Source: Rhizobium rhizogenes NBRC 13257
Lineage (GTDB): Bacteria; Pseudomonadota; Alphaproteobacteria; Rhizobiales; Rhizobiaceae
Assembly (NCBI RefSeq): GCF_000696095.1
Contig: NZ_BAYX01000013.1
Span: 124,001-188,000, forward strand
Reading direction: 5' to 3'
Length of the DNA: 64,000 bases
Shown: positions 42,640 through 50,639 of the stretch, one piece after another
Position numbering within the stretch: position 1 is the stretch's first letter
Layout: every line of letters starts with the position of its first letter
Made by a program: the position numbers and the translations under genes
The notes under the pieces: model-generated
What the model was told of the DNA's origin: nothing
The model's database searches: none
Seen by the model: only the letters and a program-made list of their open reading frames with translations

Positions 42640-44553
42640 CTAGAATTTTAAAAAGCGATTGACCTTCGCCGCCTTATCCATCTCCTTGCGTCGGAAATAG
42701 ATCGCTCGTCCGCAGCGAATGGGACTGTGGCCCTGGACGATGATGATCTGCTCGTCCTTGCGCATCGACTGGGTGATTTCGTGCGGCATGATCAGCGGCC
42801 GGCGTTGGAAACTGATGCTTTCGGATTTGCGGCCACTGCTATTCGCGTTGCTCCAACCGACATTGCGCGAACGTCCTTGAACCTCGACGGTCATCTCTCC
42901 GCATTGGGCCGAGACATTGCGTGCCGTATCGAGCGCCTTGATTGCGGCGTAGGATGTGAAGGCGCAGCCTTCGATCCAGGAGGTCGCTCCGTCCTTGCCA
43001 AAGTGACGCTCGAGTTGGCTGACAGATTGGTACATCAGCATCAGTGTGATGCCGTATTTGCGCCCGCGGTCCCGTGCTTCTTCAAGAATACGGATGTAGC
43101 CCAGCAAATCGACCTCATCGAGCATGAAGAGCACTCGGTGGTAGAAGTCGCCGTCGGCCTGGACCATGGCATTGATCAGCGAGCCGATGATCACCCGGCC
43201 AATGCCCGGATAGGAGCGCAGGATCGAAGCGGGGATATTGAGGAAGACGTCCTTCCGTCCAGAAGCGATGTCGCTCGATTTGAACGCATCACCGCAGACA
43301 AGCGCGGCATAATTGTTGAGCGACAGCCATTGCGTATCCTTGGATGCGGTCGAATAGACCCCGGAGAAAGTCTGCTCCGTCATGTTGGTGAAGACGCCTA
43401 GCGTCTCGCGAATAAAGGCGGACGCGGAATTTTCTTGGATGTCGCGCAGCATGGCAAGCACCGACGGTTCCGGCTCGGAAACGATTAGACGCAGGCTGCG
43501 CAAGTTGCGGCGGCCGGCATAATCTGGCGACAGCATCACATGCGCCAGAAGACCAGTTAGTAGATTGTGCGCCTGGTTCTGGAAATAGGAGCCAGTCGAG
43601 GTGTCGAAGCGCAGGCTTTCTGACAAAAGCATATGGGCGATACCAACGATGTCCTCTTCCTTGCGCGTCGATCTCTCGATCCCATCAAGAACGTTGAAGC
43701 CCATGACCGGATTGGTGGGGTCGAGTACCATGACTTCGCGGCCGAGCGCATGGGCGCGATGTTCGAGAACCATCGGTGCGACCTCCGTCGATGGATCGAG
43801 GCAGATCAGCGGCCCTCGGTAGCGCAGCGCCGTCGGGATGACGTTGCTGGTCGTCTTGAAGCCGCCGGAGCCCGCGAAGAACAACATATGGGTGGAATCG
43901 AAATTCTGATTGAAGGTCATGAGCGGCGCCTTGCCACCTTGCCCCCAAGTCCCGTAATCGTTCGGATCAAAAGGCAGCGCATGCACGCGGTCACGGTCGA
44001 CGCGGTAGCGCTCGCCGATGACGATCTCCCCGTCCGAGGGGAAGATCTTGGCCACCTCCGGCATGAGCAGCCAATCGGCATCGCCGAAGATGCCGCGCTT
44101 GGCGCGTTTGATCGGATTGGAAACGACGATCGAGATGCGCGCGGAGATTGCGACAATACCAAATCCGAGAATCGTCCCGGCAACCGCGAAGGCGTCGAGA
44201 TAAGTGAGAGCCTCGTTCCATGTGATGACACCATTCTTCACCCATGGAGCGAGACGGGCATATTCCCGCAGGGCGTAAAAGCCTGCCACGCATAAAAAGC
44301 AGAGTAGGCTCGTGGAAGCGATCGGCCGACGGCGATGCAGTGGCAATGCCCAAACCGTCAGAAGTGAGGCGATAGGTCCGAGCACGAGATTGGGAAGAGG
44401 AACCGCTCGAAGGAACCAATAGGCGATCCGTGCTGGCATGCCGATCGCCAAATCCTGCCACCGCCATCCGGTGATACAGAGCGTCAGTGTTGTCACTGCG
44501 ATCGGCACCAGGGTGAGCACCAAGCTCGGATTCACTCTGTACCTTAGCGCCAT
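42640..44553 (-). CDS. virD4: Type IV secretion coupling protein (VirD4/TraG)
   Basis: Hexameric inner-membrane ATPase that brings the relaxase-DNA complex to the type IV channel; 637 residues. About four hydrophobic helices fill the first 140 residues. Walker A is GSGGFKTT at 228-235. The Walker B region is FMLDEVDLLGYI (about residue 475), and the conserved YGITLMLMYQSVSQL block follows. GSYFQNQAHNLLTGLLAH is also typical. It follows a TraD-like gene on the same strand. The matching virB genes lie 18 kb away on the opposite strand. No relaxase is visible in the window. Confidence 0.92.
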   Translation of the reverse strand: MALRYRVNPSLVLTLVPIAVTTLTLCITGWRWQDLAIGMPARIAYWFLRAVPLPNLVLGPIASLLTVWALPLHRRRPIASTSLLCFLCVAGFYALREYARLAPWVKNGVITWNEALTYLDAFAVAGTILGFGIVAISARISIVVSNPIKRAKRGIFGDADWLLMPEVAKIFPSDGEIVIGERYRVDRDRVHALPFDPNDYGTWGQGGKAPLMTFNQNFDSTHMLFFAGSGGFKTTSNVIPTALRYRGPLICLDPSTEVAPMVLEHRAHALGREVMVLDPTNPVMGFNVLDGIERSTRKEEDIVGIAHMLLSESLRFDTSTGSYFQNQAHNLLTGLLAHVMLSPDYAGRRNLRSLRLIVSEPEPSVLAMLRDIQENSASAFIRETLGVFTNMTEQTFSGVYSTASKDTQWLSLNNYAALVCGDAFKSSDIASGRKDVFLNIPASILRSYPGIGRVIIGSLINAMVQADGDFYHRVLFMLDEVDLLGYIRILEEARDRGRKYGITLMLMYQSVSQLERHFGKDGATSWIEGCAFTSYAAIKALDTARNVSAQCGEMTVEVQGRSRNVGWSNANSSGRKSESISFQRRPLIMPHEITQSMRKDEQIIIVQGHSPIRCGRAIYFRRKEMDKAAKVNRFLKF

Positions 44554-44601
44554 TGAGACGTCTCCTCCAGGAATAGTGTCTTCGCGTCATGAGGAACGCC
44601 T

Positions 44602-44865
44602 TCAGCACTGTCTCGCCAGCTCTATCGGTCGCCGGTATTCGTCCGAGGTCAGTGATACCTTCACCAATTCCAGCAGGGCGCCGAGCAGAAAGGCGCGGTC
44701 CGCTTCCGCAAGGCCGGCCCGAACGACCAGCCCGCCAAGCAGAAGCTTCTGACGGGCGTCACGCTTACGCTCACCGGACATCAGAAACCTGCGCCGAAGC
44801 TCCAGTCCCATCAGTCGCTGGTCGAGGCGTTTCAAGTCCAGCAGGGAACCACTCGACTGCGTCAT
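44602..44865 (-). CDS. traD: TraD-like conjugal transfer protein
   Basis: A small protein of 87 residues. The block RDARQKLLLGGLVVRAGLAEADRAFLLGALLEL matches the short TraD proteins found between traC and traG on Agrobacterium and Rhizobium plasmids, whose role in transfer is accessory. It lies 48 bases before virD4 (the traG homologue), the usual order. Start is uncertain: ATG at 44865 overlaps the upstream gene by about 95 bases in another frame; ATG at 44781 would give a 59-residue protein with an 11-base overlap. Confidence 0.75.
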   Translation of the reverse strand: MTQSSGSLLDLKRLDQRLMGLELRRRFLMSGERKRDARQKLLLGGLVVRAGLAEADRAFLLGALLELVKVSLTSDEYRRPIELARQC

Positions 44866-45328
44866 TGGAGATGGCCGCGAGTTTCAAGAGGCTACCCTCC
44901 AGAAGCGTTCGAATTCCGTAGAAAATGACGAGGTCCCGGGCAGAAATGCGAACAAATAAACCATCGTTGGTTGGCCGTATGACGGCGCAGCCGTCGCCAA
45001 AGTTCAGAAACCTGTCGGCTCCTTCGGTGACTGCAGATCGGCTACCATACCGAATCTGCATGCAGGCCCTGTCAGCAATAATATCCGTAGCGCTGATAAT
45101 TGCGGGTCCTTCCTCGCATTTGAACCTTTTTTCCCGCCCGTTGGAGATTATTGAAGGGCATAGCTCGGCAGCTTGTTGGCAAATCTGCTCAAGCCATATA
45201 TCGGAATCGGGTAAGGTGACGTAGGTTTCGGCGATATATTTCAGCATATCGATCCCGTCGGCCTTTAAGTTGGCGTTGCGGCTAAATTCCGGGGCTTCAT
45301 TCAGAATGACGCTGATTGGGTCGATCAT
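44771..45328 (-). CDS. Hypothetical protein of the conjugation operon
   Basis: A 185-residue soluble protein that I do not recognise. It has no signal peptide or membrane helix. Cysteines lie in EQICQQAAELCPS and FKCEEGP. The middle (IADRACMQIRYGSRSAVTEGADRFLNFGDGCAVIRP) reads like a DUF-type domain with a beta-rich core, and a later SARDLVIFYGIRTLLEGSL is helical. Its start overlaps the stop of the upstream PLP enzyme gene as ATGA, and its 3' end overlaps traD, so it is co-translated with both. This placement suggests it works with the PLP enzyme or with transfer. Confidence 0.65.
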   Translation of the reverse strand: MIDPISVILNEAPEFSRNANLKADGIDMLKYIAETYVTLPDSDIWLEQICQQAAELCPSIISNGREKRFKCEEGPAIISATDIIADRACMQIRYGSRSAVTEGADRFLNFGDGCAVIRPTNDGLFVRISARDLVIFYGIRTLLEGSLLKLAAISNDAVEWFPAGLETPRPATDGTGASAQVSDVR

Positions 45329-46584
45329 GGATCTGTTCCTCGTTCGGCGAGCGCCTCGTTGATCGCACGTCCCAACCCTTCAATTTCCCGCATGCTGTGC
45401 CTGGCGGTAGGGCAGACCCGCAAGCCGGCCTTGCCCTTTGCGACGGTGGGAAAGAAGATCGCCGAGGTGTAGAAGCCCTTGTCGAGAATGTGGGTCGCGG
45501 CACGAATGGACGGTCTTTCGTCGCCGAACTCTATGGTGCGGATTGGTAGCTTTGAGCCGGCCTGCTCGCTGGCAACCATCCTGTCGAAAACAGCTATCCG
45601 ATCTGCAAGCGCATCCTGGCGTAACTTGAGCTCATCGGTGCGGTGCAGCGCCTGAGACGCCATGGCAGCGCCGATTGCTGCTAGATTAAGCGACGCGGAA
45701 AAGGCATAGGCGATCGAAAAGCGCCGGAACAATTCTTCCTGTCGAGGAGTGCCGAGCATCAGCAAGCCGCCCGACGCTCCAAAGCCTTTGCCCAGCGATG
45801 CGGCAATGATTGTGCGCTCGCCAAGGGCTGCGCCGACCTGGGATCGTACAAAGCCCTCCCCAGACTTCCCGAACAAGGAAATGCCATGGGCATCGTCGAT
45901 ATAGAGAAACAGGCCGTATCGATCCTGGAGTGCGAGGAGGTCCGCAATCGGCGCGCTGCCGCCCATGGAATAGACGCCATCGCACACATAGGCTACGCGA
46001 TCGTTGCGCCGGCAAATATCCTCGAGTGCGTTCAGATCGTTATGAGCAATCGTTTCGATCGGTGTTTCATTGGCGACGACCGGCTTGTGAAACGCAAGCG
46101 TCGCATGCGCCAACCGGTCGAAAACGACCGCCGGTCTTTTGTTCTCAGTGAGGTATCCGGAGGCGAGGAGCGGTAGGGCTCCCATATTGGCGGCGAGGAC
46201 CGTCGTGTAGGTTATGACCCGTGCCGCAAACAAGTCGGAAAGCGCTTCTTCCAGTTCGCCTAGCAGGCTGAAATTAAGCCTCGTTCTTGCGCAGGACCAA
46301 TGGAGCGCCTTGTACCGCTGTATTGCCTCTATGGCGCCTTCGAGGATGAGCGGATGATTGTCGAGGCCGAGATAAGAGCAGCGAACGAAGTCAGTCACTT
46401 GTCTCTTCTGAGGCACCGTGGGCAACAGGACGGAGCGATCCTTATCCGGGTCCGCGTAAAGCGCCATGACCCCCTCCTGCTCGGCCGCAGCAAGATTTTG
46501 ATCGGCGGAATCGATCACGCTGAGTGTATTGCGGTAGGATCGCGACACAGCCGAAGCGGTGGGCGAATGATGATCATCGCTCAT
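45325..46584 (-). CDS. Alpha-oxoamine synthase-like PLP enzyme
   Basis: A 419-residue fold-type I PLP enzyme of the AONS/ALAS/CqsA group, which condense an amino acid with an acyl thioester and release CO2. The Schiff-base lysine lies in IIAASLGKGFGASGG. DGVYSMGGSAPIADL and YIDDAHGISLFG are the cofactor-binding blocks with the paired Asp-His, and SYLGLDNHPLI is the substrate-entry motif. No biotin or haem pathway genes are nearby. Its position at the head of a VirD4/TraD operon is unusual. CqsA and LqsA relatives make alpha-hydroxyketone signals, so a signal synthase is one possible role. Start MSDDHHSP at 46584. Confidence 0.8.
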   Translation of the reverse strand: MSDDHHSPTASAVSRSYRNTLSVIDSADQNLAAAEQEGVMALYADPDKDRSVLLPTVPQKRQVTDFVRCSYLGLDNHPLILEGAIEAIQRYKALHWSCARTRLNFSLLGELEEALSDLFAARVITYTTVLAANMGALPLLASGYLTENKRPAVVFDRLAHATLAFHKPVVANETPIETIAHNDLNALEDICRRNDRVAYVCDGVYSMGGSAPIADLLALQDRYGLFLYIDDAHGISLFGKSGEGFVRSQVGAALGERTIIAASLGKGFGASGGLLMLGTPRQEELFRRFSIAYAFSASLNLAAIGAAMASQALHRTDELKLRQDALADRIAVFDRMVASEQAGSKLPIRTIEFGDERPSIRAATHILDKGFYTSAIFFPTVAKGKAGLRVCPTARHSMREIEGLGRAINEALAERGTDP

Positions 46585-46721
46585 GGGAATATCCAAATTG
46601 TTCGTAGCGGAGCAGCGACACAACAGAAAATGGACATCTGCTGCAGCACATCGCGTCTCATTGGCGACGCGATGCTATTTTATTGCCGTGGAATGGGTCT
46701 GCGAACAACGATCGTTTCGGT

Positions 46722-46754
46722 AATATTGTTTGAAGGTTCTGTGACGACAATATT
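46722..46754. promoter_or_regulatory. Inverted repeat upstream of the PLP enzyme gene
   Basis: AATATTGT (46722-46729) and ACAATATT (46747-46754) form a perfect 8-base inverted repeat with 17 bases between. TTTCG flanks it at left and CGAAA at right, extending the symmetry. It lies about 140 bases before the start of the leftward PLP-virD4 operon, so it may be an operator. The neighbouring response regulator is a candidate binder. Confidence 0.45.
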
Positions 46755-46855
46755 TCGAAAGTGAAAGGCTTGAAAAACACAGCAGGCGGAGTGTCACATT
46801 GATGCTCAACGGGGTTTCTCGGTGATTTCAGAGCTTACGAAGCTCGATCTGTCTT

Positions 46856-47557
46856 CTAGCGCTCATCCAACGCGTACCCGGTAGCCCGCACCGTGCGGAT
46901 AATATCGCGGCCTAGCACGCCTCTCATGGCTCGCCGAAGGCGCCCGACATGGACGTCGACGGTGCGGGGCTCCACAAACGTACCTTGCGGCCATGCAGCC
47001 TCGATGAGAGCGTCGCGGCTGAAGACGTAGCCTGGTTTTTGTAGAAAATGCTGAAGAAGGCGAAATTCGATCGGACTGAGTTGGACGTCCATGCCGTTGC
47101 ACTCGACGCGCATGCTATCCAGTTGCATCGCGATTTCCGCATAAATAAGCGTATTGCCGGAGGTTCTTTCTATGCAAGATTTCGAATTGTCGTCCGGCGA
47201 TAAGTCTGACAGATAAGATAGAAAACGCTCTGGGTTGAATGGGCGCATGAAAATCTCGCTCACGCCGGTTTTGAGGACTTCTAGATAAAGTTGCTGATTG
47301 CCGGCTCCCACGAAGACGGCGATCGGTAGCGTTTTGTCGGCCAGTGTTTCCCTGATCTGGCTGACAAGATCGCCGATACGGAAGGCGTCGCTATGATAGT
47401 CTATTATCACGGCCACCAAATCATCGGATTTCACGCTAGCCAGGGCTTCCTCCGCTCCTTCCACCAACGAAGATTCGAGACCTCCCATATTGAGGATCTG
47501 TGCGAGCAGAAGGTAGAATTCGTAATCCGGGGAGCAAATGAGGATGAGTGGCTTCAT
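46856..47557 (-). CDS. Atypical OmpR/PhoB-type response regulator (copy 1)
   Basis: A 233-residue regulator with an N-terminal receiver-like domain (about 1-115) and a PhoB-type winged-helix domain (about 135-233; PIEFRLLQHFLQKPGYVFSR, PRTVDVHVGRLRRAM). The Asp expected to be phosphorylated is present in VIIDYHSD. The usual acidic pair is replaced by ICSPDYEF, and the invariant Lys near the end of the receiver is Arg (FMRPF). No histidine kinase is near. It may therefore work without normal phosphorylation. A closely related protein is encoded at 59480-60274. The start MKPLILICS at 47557 is chosen by alignment with that copy. Confidence 0.85.
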   Translation of the reverse strand: MKPLILICSPDYEFYLLLAQILNMGGLESSLVEGAEEALASVKSDDLVAVIIDYHSDAFRIGDLVSQIRETLADKTLPIAVFVGAGNQQLYLEVLKTGVSEIFMRPFNPERFLSYLSDLSPDDNSKSCIERTSGNTLIYAEIAMQLDSMRVECNGMDVQLSPIEFRLLQHFLQKPGYVFSRDALIEAAWPQGTFVEPRTVDVHVGRLRRAMRGVLGRDIIRTVRATGYALDER

Positions 47558-47630
47558 TGATGATAACCTTTCGATCAGTAGGCGGTGGCACGCGGAGGAT
47601 GAGAGGGTTCGAGATTCCGCACCACTTGGG

Positions 47631-47652
47631 ATTATTTGGTGCAACAAAAATA
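47631..47652. promoter_or_regulatory. Candidate GntR-type operator, site A
   Basis: Imperfect copy of the GCAACAAAAAT-type palindrome: right half intact, left half reads TTTGGTGC. About 75 bases upstream of response regulator 1. Confidence 0.4.
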
Positions 47653-47758
47653 TCTGCGATCAGTAGCGATTCTGTCGCTAATTGCCAAAAATCGCTGTTA
47701 TTTATCTGTCATAAATTTACATTGTACGCAAATAGGGAAAATGATACGTATTTAATCA

Positions 47759-47780
47759 CATTTTTGTTGCATCAAAAATG
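47759..47780. promoter_or_regulatory. Candidate GntR-type operator, site B
   Basis: A near-perfect 22-base palindrome with arms CATTTTTG and CAAAAATG around TTGCAT. It matches the site at 54797-54818 beside the gntR gene and the one at 55587-55608. It lies about 200 bases upstream of response regulator 1 and about 195 bases before the small gene at 47974. Confidence 0.6.
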
Positions 47781-47973
47781 GAGGGCAAAAGAGCTTCTTT
47801 GCGAGCGAGTTTGGACGGCTCGCCCAGGATGCAAGGCTGGTGGATTTTGAGATGAAATAGGAAGTGGCCAGGGATCACACGACATATGCGGCATCCGCGG
47901 TCGTGACTCACTTGTGAGAATAAAGTCCGGCCAAACTTTCGTCCCGTGCCGGATATTCACGGGAGAGCTTCCT

Positions 47974-48264
47974 ATGACTTTTGCGGATACATCAAAATAT
48001 CGCCAGGCGCCGTCCTCGGATGATGACATCTCTATTTGGTCTGGCGGGGATCCGGCAGTCGCGGCCTTGGCCGCAAAGGCGGCCTATGGTCCCGATGCCA
48101 CGCTTGCTGTGGCTTGGTGCGCCTTAGGCGCGAAGGTGGATGGACGTGCTACCGACGCCCATTTCTGGTTCGAGGTTTTTTGCCTGCTGCGTGCCGGCGA
48201 AACGCCGGCGACGGGCTTTTCGAGTGGCGCGGACTCGGTAAACGCAGATGGAAAACTGCACTAG
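47974..48264 (+). CDS. Small hypothetical protein
   Basis: A 96-residue soluble protein beginning MTFADTSKYRQAPSSDDDIS. The core (GGDPAVAALAAKAAYGPDATLAVAWCALGA) is alanine-rich and helical; no family with known function is recognised. GGAGAG lies 6 bases before ATG 47974, which supports this start over an upstream in-frame one. The gene is transcribed away from response regulator 1. Proteins of this look are common as hypotheticals in rhizobial genomes and plasmids. Confidence 0.6.
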   Translation: MTFADTSKYRQAPSSDDDISIWSGGDPAVAALAAKAAYGPDATLAVAWCALGAKVDGRATDAHFWFEVFCLLRAGETPATGFSSGADSVNADGKLH

Positions 48265-48498
48265 GTTTCCTGTGGCCACAAATGGTCGAGCAGAACCGAT
48301 ATATCTTCGTACCTGTCGGTAACGCCCCACCGCTCGGGTATCGGCCAGACGCTAAGCGATGAGGTTGCGGATAGAGGGAGTTTCCGAGTATGGCGGAGCG
48401 GCATGGGATGGTGATCCGATAAGTGCCGACTGCCTGGAGAAAGACCGCGACATGGCGGCCGGTGGTAAAGAACGTCGACCAGCGATTGCCCGCAGCGC

Positions 48499-49395
48499 TC
48501 AGAGCTTTTCCCGCAGCTTTTCGATATGCTCGTCGCAAATCGCTTTTACCAGTTGCTGCAGCGCGTCCGTACGTTCGCCAAGCCAGACGAGTGCTTCCTC
48601 GGTGATCTTGAAATGCTCGGAATAACGGGCTTTCACATAGGCTTGGTTGATGATGTTGAACCAGGCAGTATAGCGTTGCCGATCTTGTGGCCAGATCTCT
48701 GCAAGCCGCTGGTCGCGGCCCTCGGCAAGCGTCTTCAGGTGGTTGAGGTTGTGCGAGGCAGGGCTGTAGCTCGTCAGCGTTAGTAATAGTGTCGAATAGA
48801 CCTGTTCAACGGCCTGATGAAACAGAAACGCAGCTTCGTCTGAGTCACCCTCGTTTGCGTAAAATCGAGCGCCTTTTAGAAACTTTTGGCTTCTCTGAAA
48901 TCTCTTGAAATGCTGTTGAGCCGCACGATATTCGTCTGCTGGAGTGAGCGGCTTCGGCTCGGCGAGTTCTTCGTCATCTAGTTCATAAAGAACGATGCCG
49001 TCGCGACGGATCTCGCTGAAGAAATATCTGCCCAGCTTTAACGCGGCATTGACCTCACGGAGCGAATGTACGCTGAGGCTGACTGGCGGCTTGACGATAC
49101 GGGGAAATCGGTCGGCCGCCTTGCGCCAGTATGAACCGAAGTCGGTAAGCTTGCGATTGTTGACGATTACCAGCAGATCGTAGTCGGACTTGTAGCCCTT
49201 TGTGGTATGCTCCTCATCTACCCAGTTGCCACGAGCATAAGAGCCGAAGAGAATAATCTTGAGGATACGGCCTTTCTTCTTGAAATCGGCCGTGCCTTCC
49301 TTCAGCGCATCCTCGAATTCCTCATGCACAATCTCGATAATTCGCGACAGTTCGAGTCGTTTGCGTTCCGGCAGATGATCGAGGCTGAACTTCAT
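48499..49395 (-). CDS. Fused nucleotidyltransferase-HEPN protein
   Basis: A 298-residue protein joining two domains that usually form a toxin-antitoxin pair. The N-terminal minimal nucleotidyltransferase has the GS motif at 51-52 (LFGSYARGNW) and catalytic Asp residues in KSDYDLLV (about 71 and 73). The C-terminal HEPN domain covers about 150-290 and holds ARYSEHF, an R-x3-H form of the HEPN RNase motif (normally R-x4-6-H). In separate systems the nucleotidyltransferase AMPylates and silences the HEPN RNase; in a single chain the regulation must be internal. The gene stands alone. Confidence 0.82.
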   Translation of the reverse strand: MKFSLDHLPERKRLELSRIIEIVHEEFEDALKEGTADFKKKGRILKIILFGSYARGNWVDEEHTTKGYKSDYDLLVIVNNRKLTDFGSYWRKAADRFPRIVKPPVSLSVHSLREVNAALKLGRYFFSEIRRDGIVLYELDDEELAEPKPLTPADEYRAAQQHFKRFQRSQKFLKGARFYANEGDSDEAAFLFHQAVEQVYSTLLLTLTSYSPASHNLNHLKTLAEGRDQRLAEIWPQDRQRYTAWFNIINQAYVKARYSEHFKITEEALVWLGERTDALQQLVKAICDEHIEKLREKL

Positions 49396-49540
49396 GGAGA
49401 GCGGGACCCTTTCTGATGATTCCAGTTCTAGGTACGATCCGGTTACAATGCCAGTCCGATATTGAATCTATGCCAGCCGGATGGCGTAGCAGAAGAGATC
49501 TTTCCGCCCTTCGATCGAATTCGGATTTGGACTGTCGGTG

Positions 49541-49831
49541 TCAGGCGCTTCCGTCCGCCTCACTGTCTTCGTCCAGCATTCGCACAGGCAGATAGGTATT
49601 CGTCTCCAACCACTCCTGCACGATATAACGGATCATTTGATTGCGCGTCATATTCAGCTCGCCGGCGACGCTGCAAAGGGCCTCCTCGACATCTTCATTG
49701 AGCGCAATCGATCCCGAGTTGCGCACCATAATAGCAGCGCGTCGAAGCAGAATCTGCAAATCGGGCCGTGAAACGTCGGCAATGCGCGCAGCGGTCTCTT
49801 CAAGCAGAACGGCAAAATCGCGTGTTGTCAT
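49541..49831 (-). CDS. Small protein with ribbon-helix-helix-like C-terminus
   Basis: A 96-residue protein. The C-terminal half (EDVEEALCSVAGELNMTRNQMIRYIVQEWLETN) has the spacing of a CopG/RHH DNA-binding or antitoxin-type domain: helix, turn with Asn/Thr, helix. The N-terminal half (FAVLLEETAARIADVSRP) is helical and may dimerise. Its start overlaps the stop of the upstream small gene by four bases, so the pair is co-translated. Function unknown; autoregulation is possible. Confidence 0.6.
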   Translation of the reverse strand: MTTRDFAVLLEETAARIADVSRPDLQILLRRAAIMVRNSGSIALNEDVEEALCSVAGELNMTRNQMIRYIVQEWLETNTYLPVRMLDEDSEADGSA

Positions 49832-49998
49832 TGCAGAGCCAGTAAAAGCTGAACAGGCCTCGGGAACGGCAGCAGCGGCTGGCTTTCTTCAACGTGACGC
49901 TGCCAGATCGCCCGCCGTTCCGGGTCGCGCTCGCGTGCTGCCCGAGAGGCGGAAATTGTGGCGGGCGCCTGCTCAATGACTTGCTCTGCATGAGTCAT
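49828..49998 (-). CDS. Small hypothetical protein upstream of the RHH-like gene
   Basis: A 56-residue protein (MTHAEQVIEQAPATISASRA onwards), charged in the middle (RERDPERRAIWQRHVEESQP) with a Pro/Leu-rich tail. ATG at 49998 is preferred over an earlier ATG at 50010. It overlaps the next gene as ATGA, giving a two-gene unit of unknown role. A toxin-antitoxin pair is conceivable but I see no toxin motif. Confidence 0.5.
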   Translation of the reverse strand: MTHAEQVIEQAPATISASRAARERDPERRAIWQRHVEESQPLLPFPRPVQLLLALQ

Positions 49999-50010
49999 GG
50001 TAAACTCCAT

Positions 50011-50639
50011 GTGTTCCCTTTATGTTCTTATATTGGAAATGAGAAGTCAAGTTCGACTTCAGAGTATTAAGGTGGCGGTTCGTCTCTTTACGTGCCGCCG
50101 GTAAAGACCAATCAGTCTGCGGACATTTTCCCTTCAGAGACTGCAGGCGCCAATATCTTTGCGAAATGTCCGGTCGCCGGGGTCTTTCGGCATCCACTGA
50201 TGGATTGTCTCGACGCTCTATGGGCAGAGGCATTTAGTCGTGGGATTTCAACAGCAACATCGCAGGCGCCGTCAATACGATCGAGGCAATCATCAGCGAA
50301 ATTCCGATCTTCAGTATCTTTACTCGCCGTGTTCTGACGCCGAGCGAATCGTAAGTCACCCTACCCCCCTACACAGACGCAATTCCCAAACGAGAAGATA
50401 GCGGCGCGCGCGTGCGGCAAAGGGGCAATTTCTGCATCCTTGGGAAGCCTCATTGGGCAAGAGAGGCCCGCCCAGCTTCGAGCATTTCTGCTCGCAGGCG
50501 GACCTCCTGCCGATGTTTATTGGGGCGCGTGGGCGTCAAGTGCCAAGCGTTCATTCAATGAATGATCGCTGAACATTCATCTTCCAAACGCCGTGGCACG
50601 GCATCATCATGCACAATGTTTTCACGTCGTCATCCTGCT
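50011..50639. other. Stretch between small genes and the ABC transporter operon end
   Basis: About 630 bases. Besides the short membrane-protein frame listed at 50234-50359, I see no other supported gene, RNA or strong hairpin in it. Confidence 0.4.
50234..50359 (-). CDS. Possible small membrane protein
   Basis: A 41-codon frame with a GTG start: VTYDSLGVRTRRVKILKIG, then a hydrophobic segment (ISLMIASIVLTAPAMLLL) and KSHD at the end. The positive-inside pattern, basic arm then helix, is what a small inner-membrane protein would show. G-rich sequence lies upstream of the GTG. No family is recognised and no neighbour supports it. Confidence 0.4.
   Translation of the reverse strand: MTYDSLGVRTRRVKILKIGISLMIASIVLTAPAMLLLKSHD

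Larger units (their letters stand above)
47558..47973. other. Regulatory region upstream of response regulator 1
   Basis: About 416 bases between divergent genes, distinctly AT-rich. It holds two copies of the palindrome that also stands next to the gntR gene (listed separately). No gene is supported within it. Confidence 0.5.

Noticed and set aside
45325..46584. Reading the PLP enzyme as hemA or bioF
   Set aside because: No haem or biotin gene nearby and an operon with transfer genes; the family is certain but not the specific enzyme.
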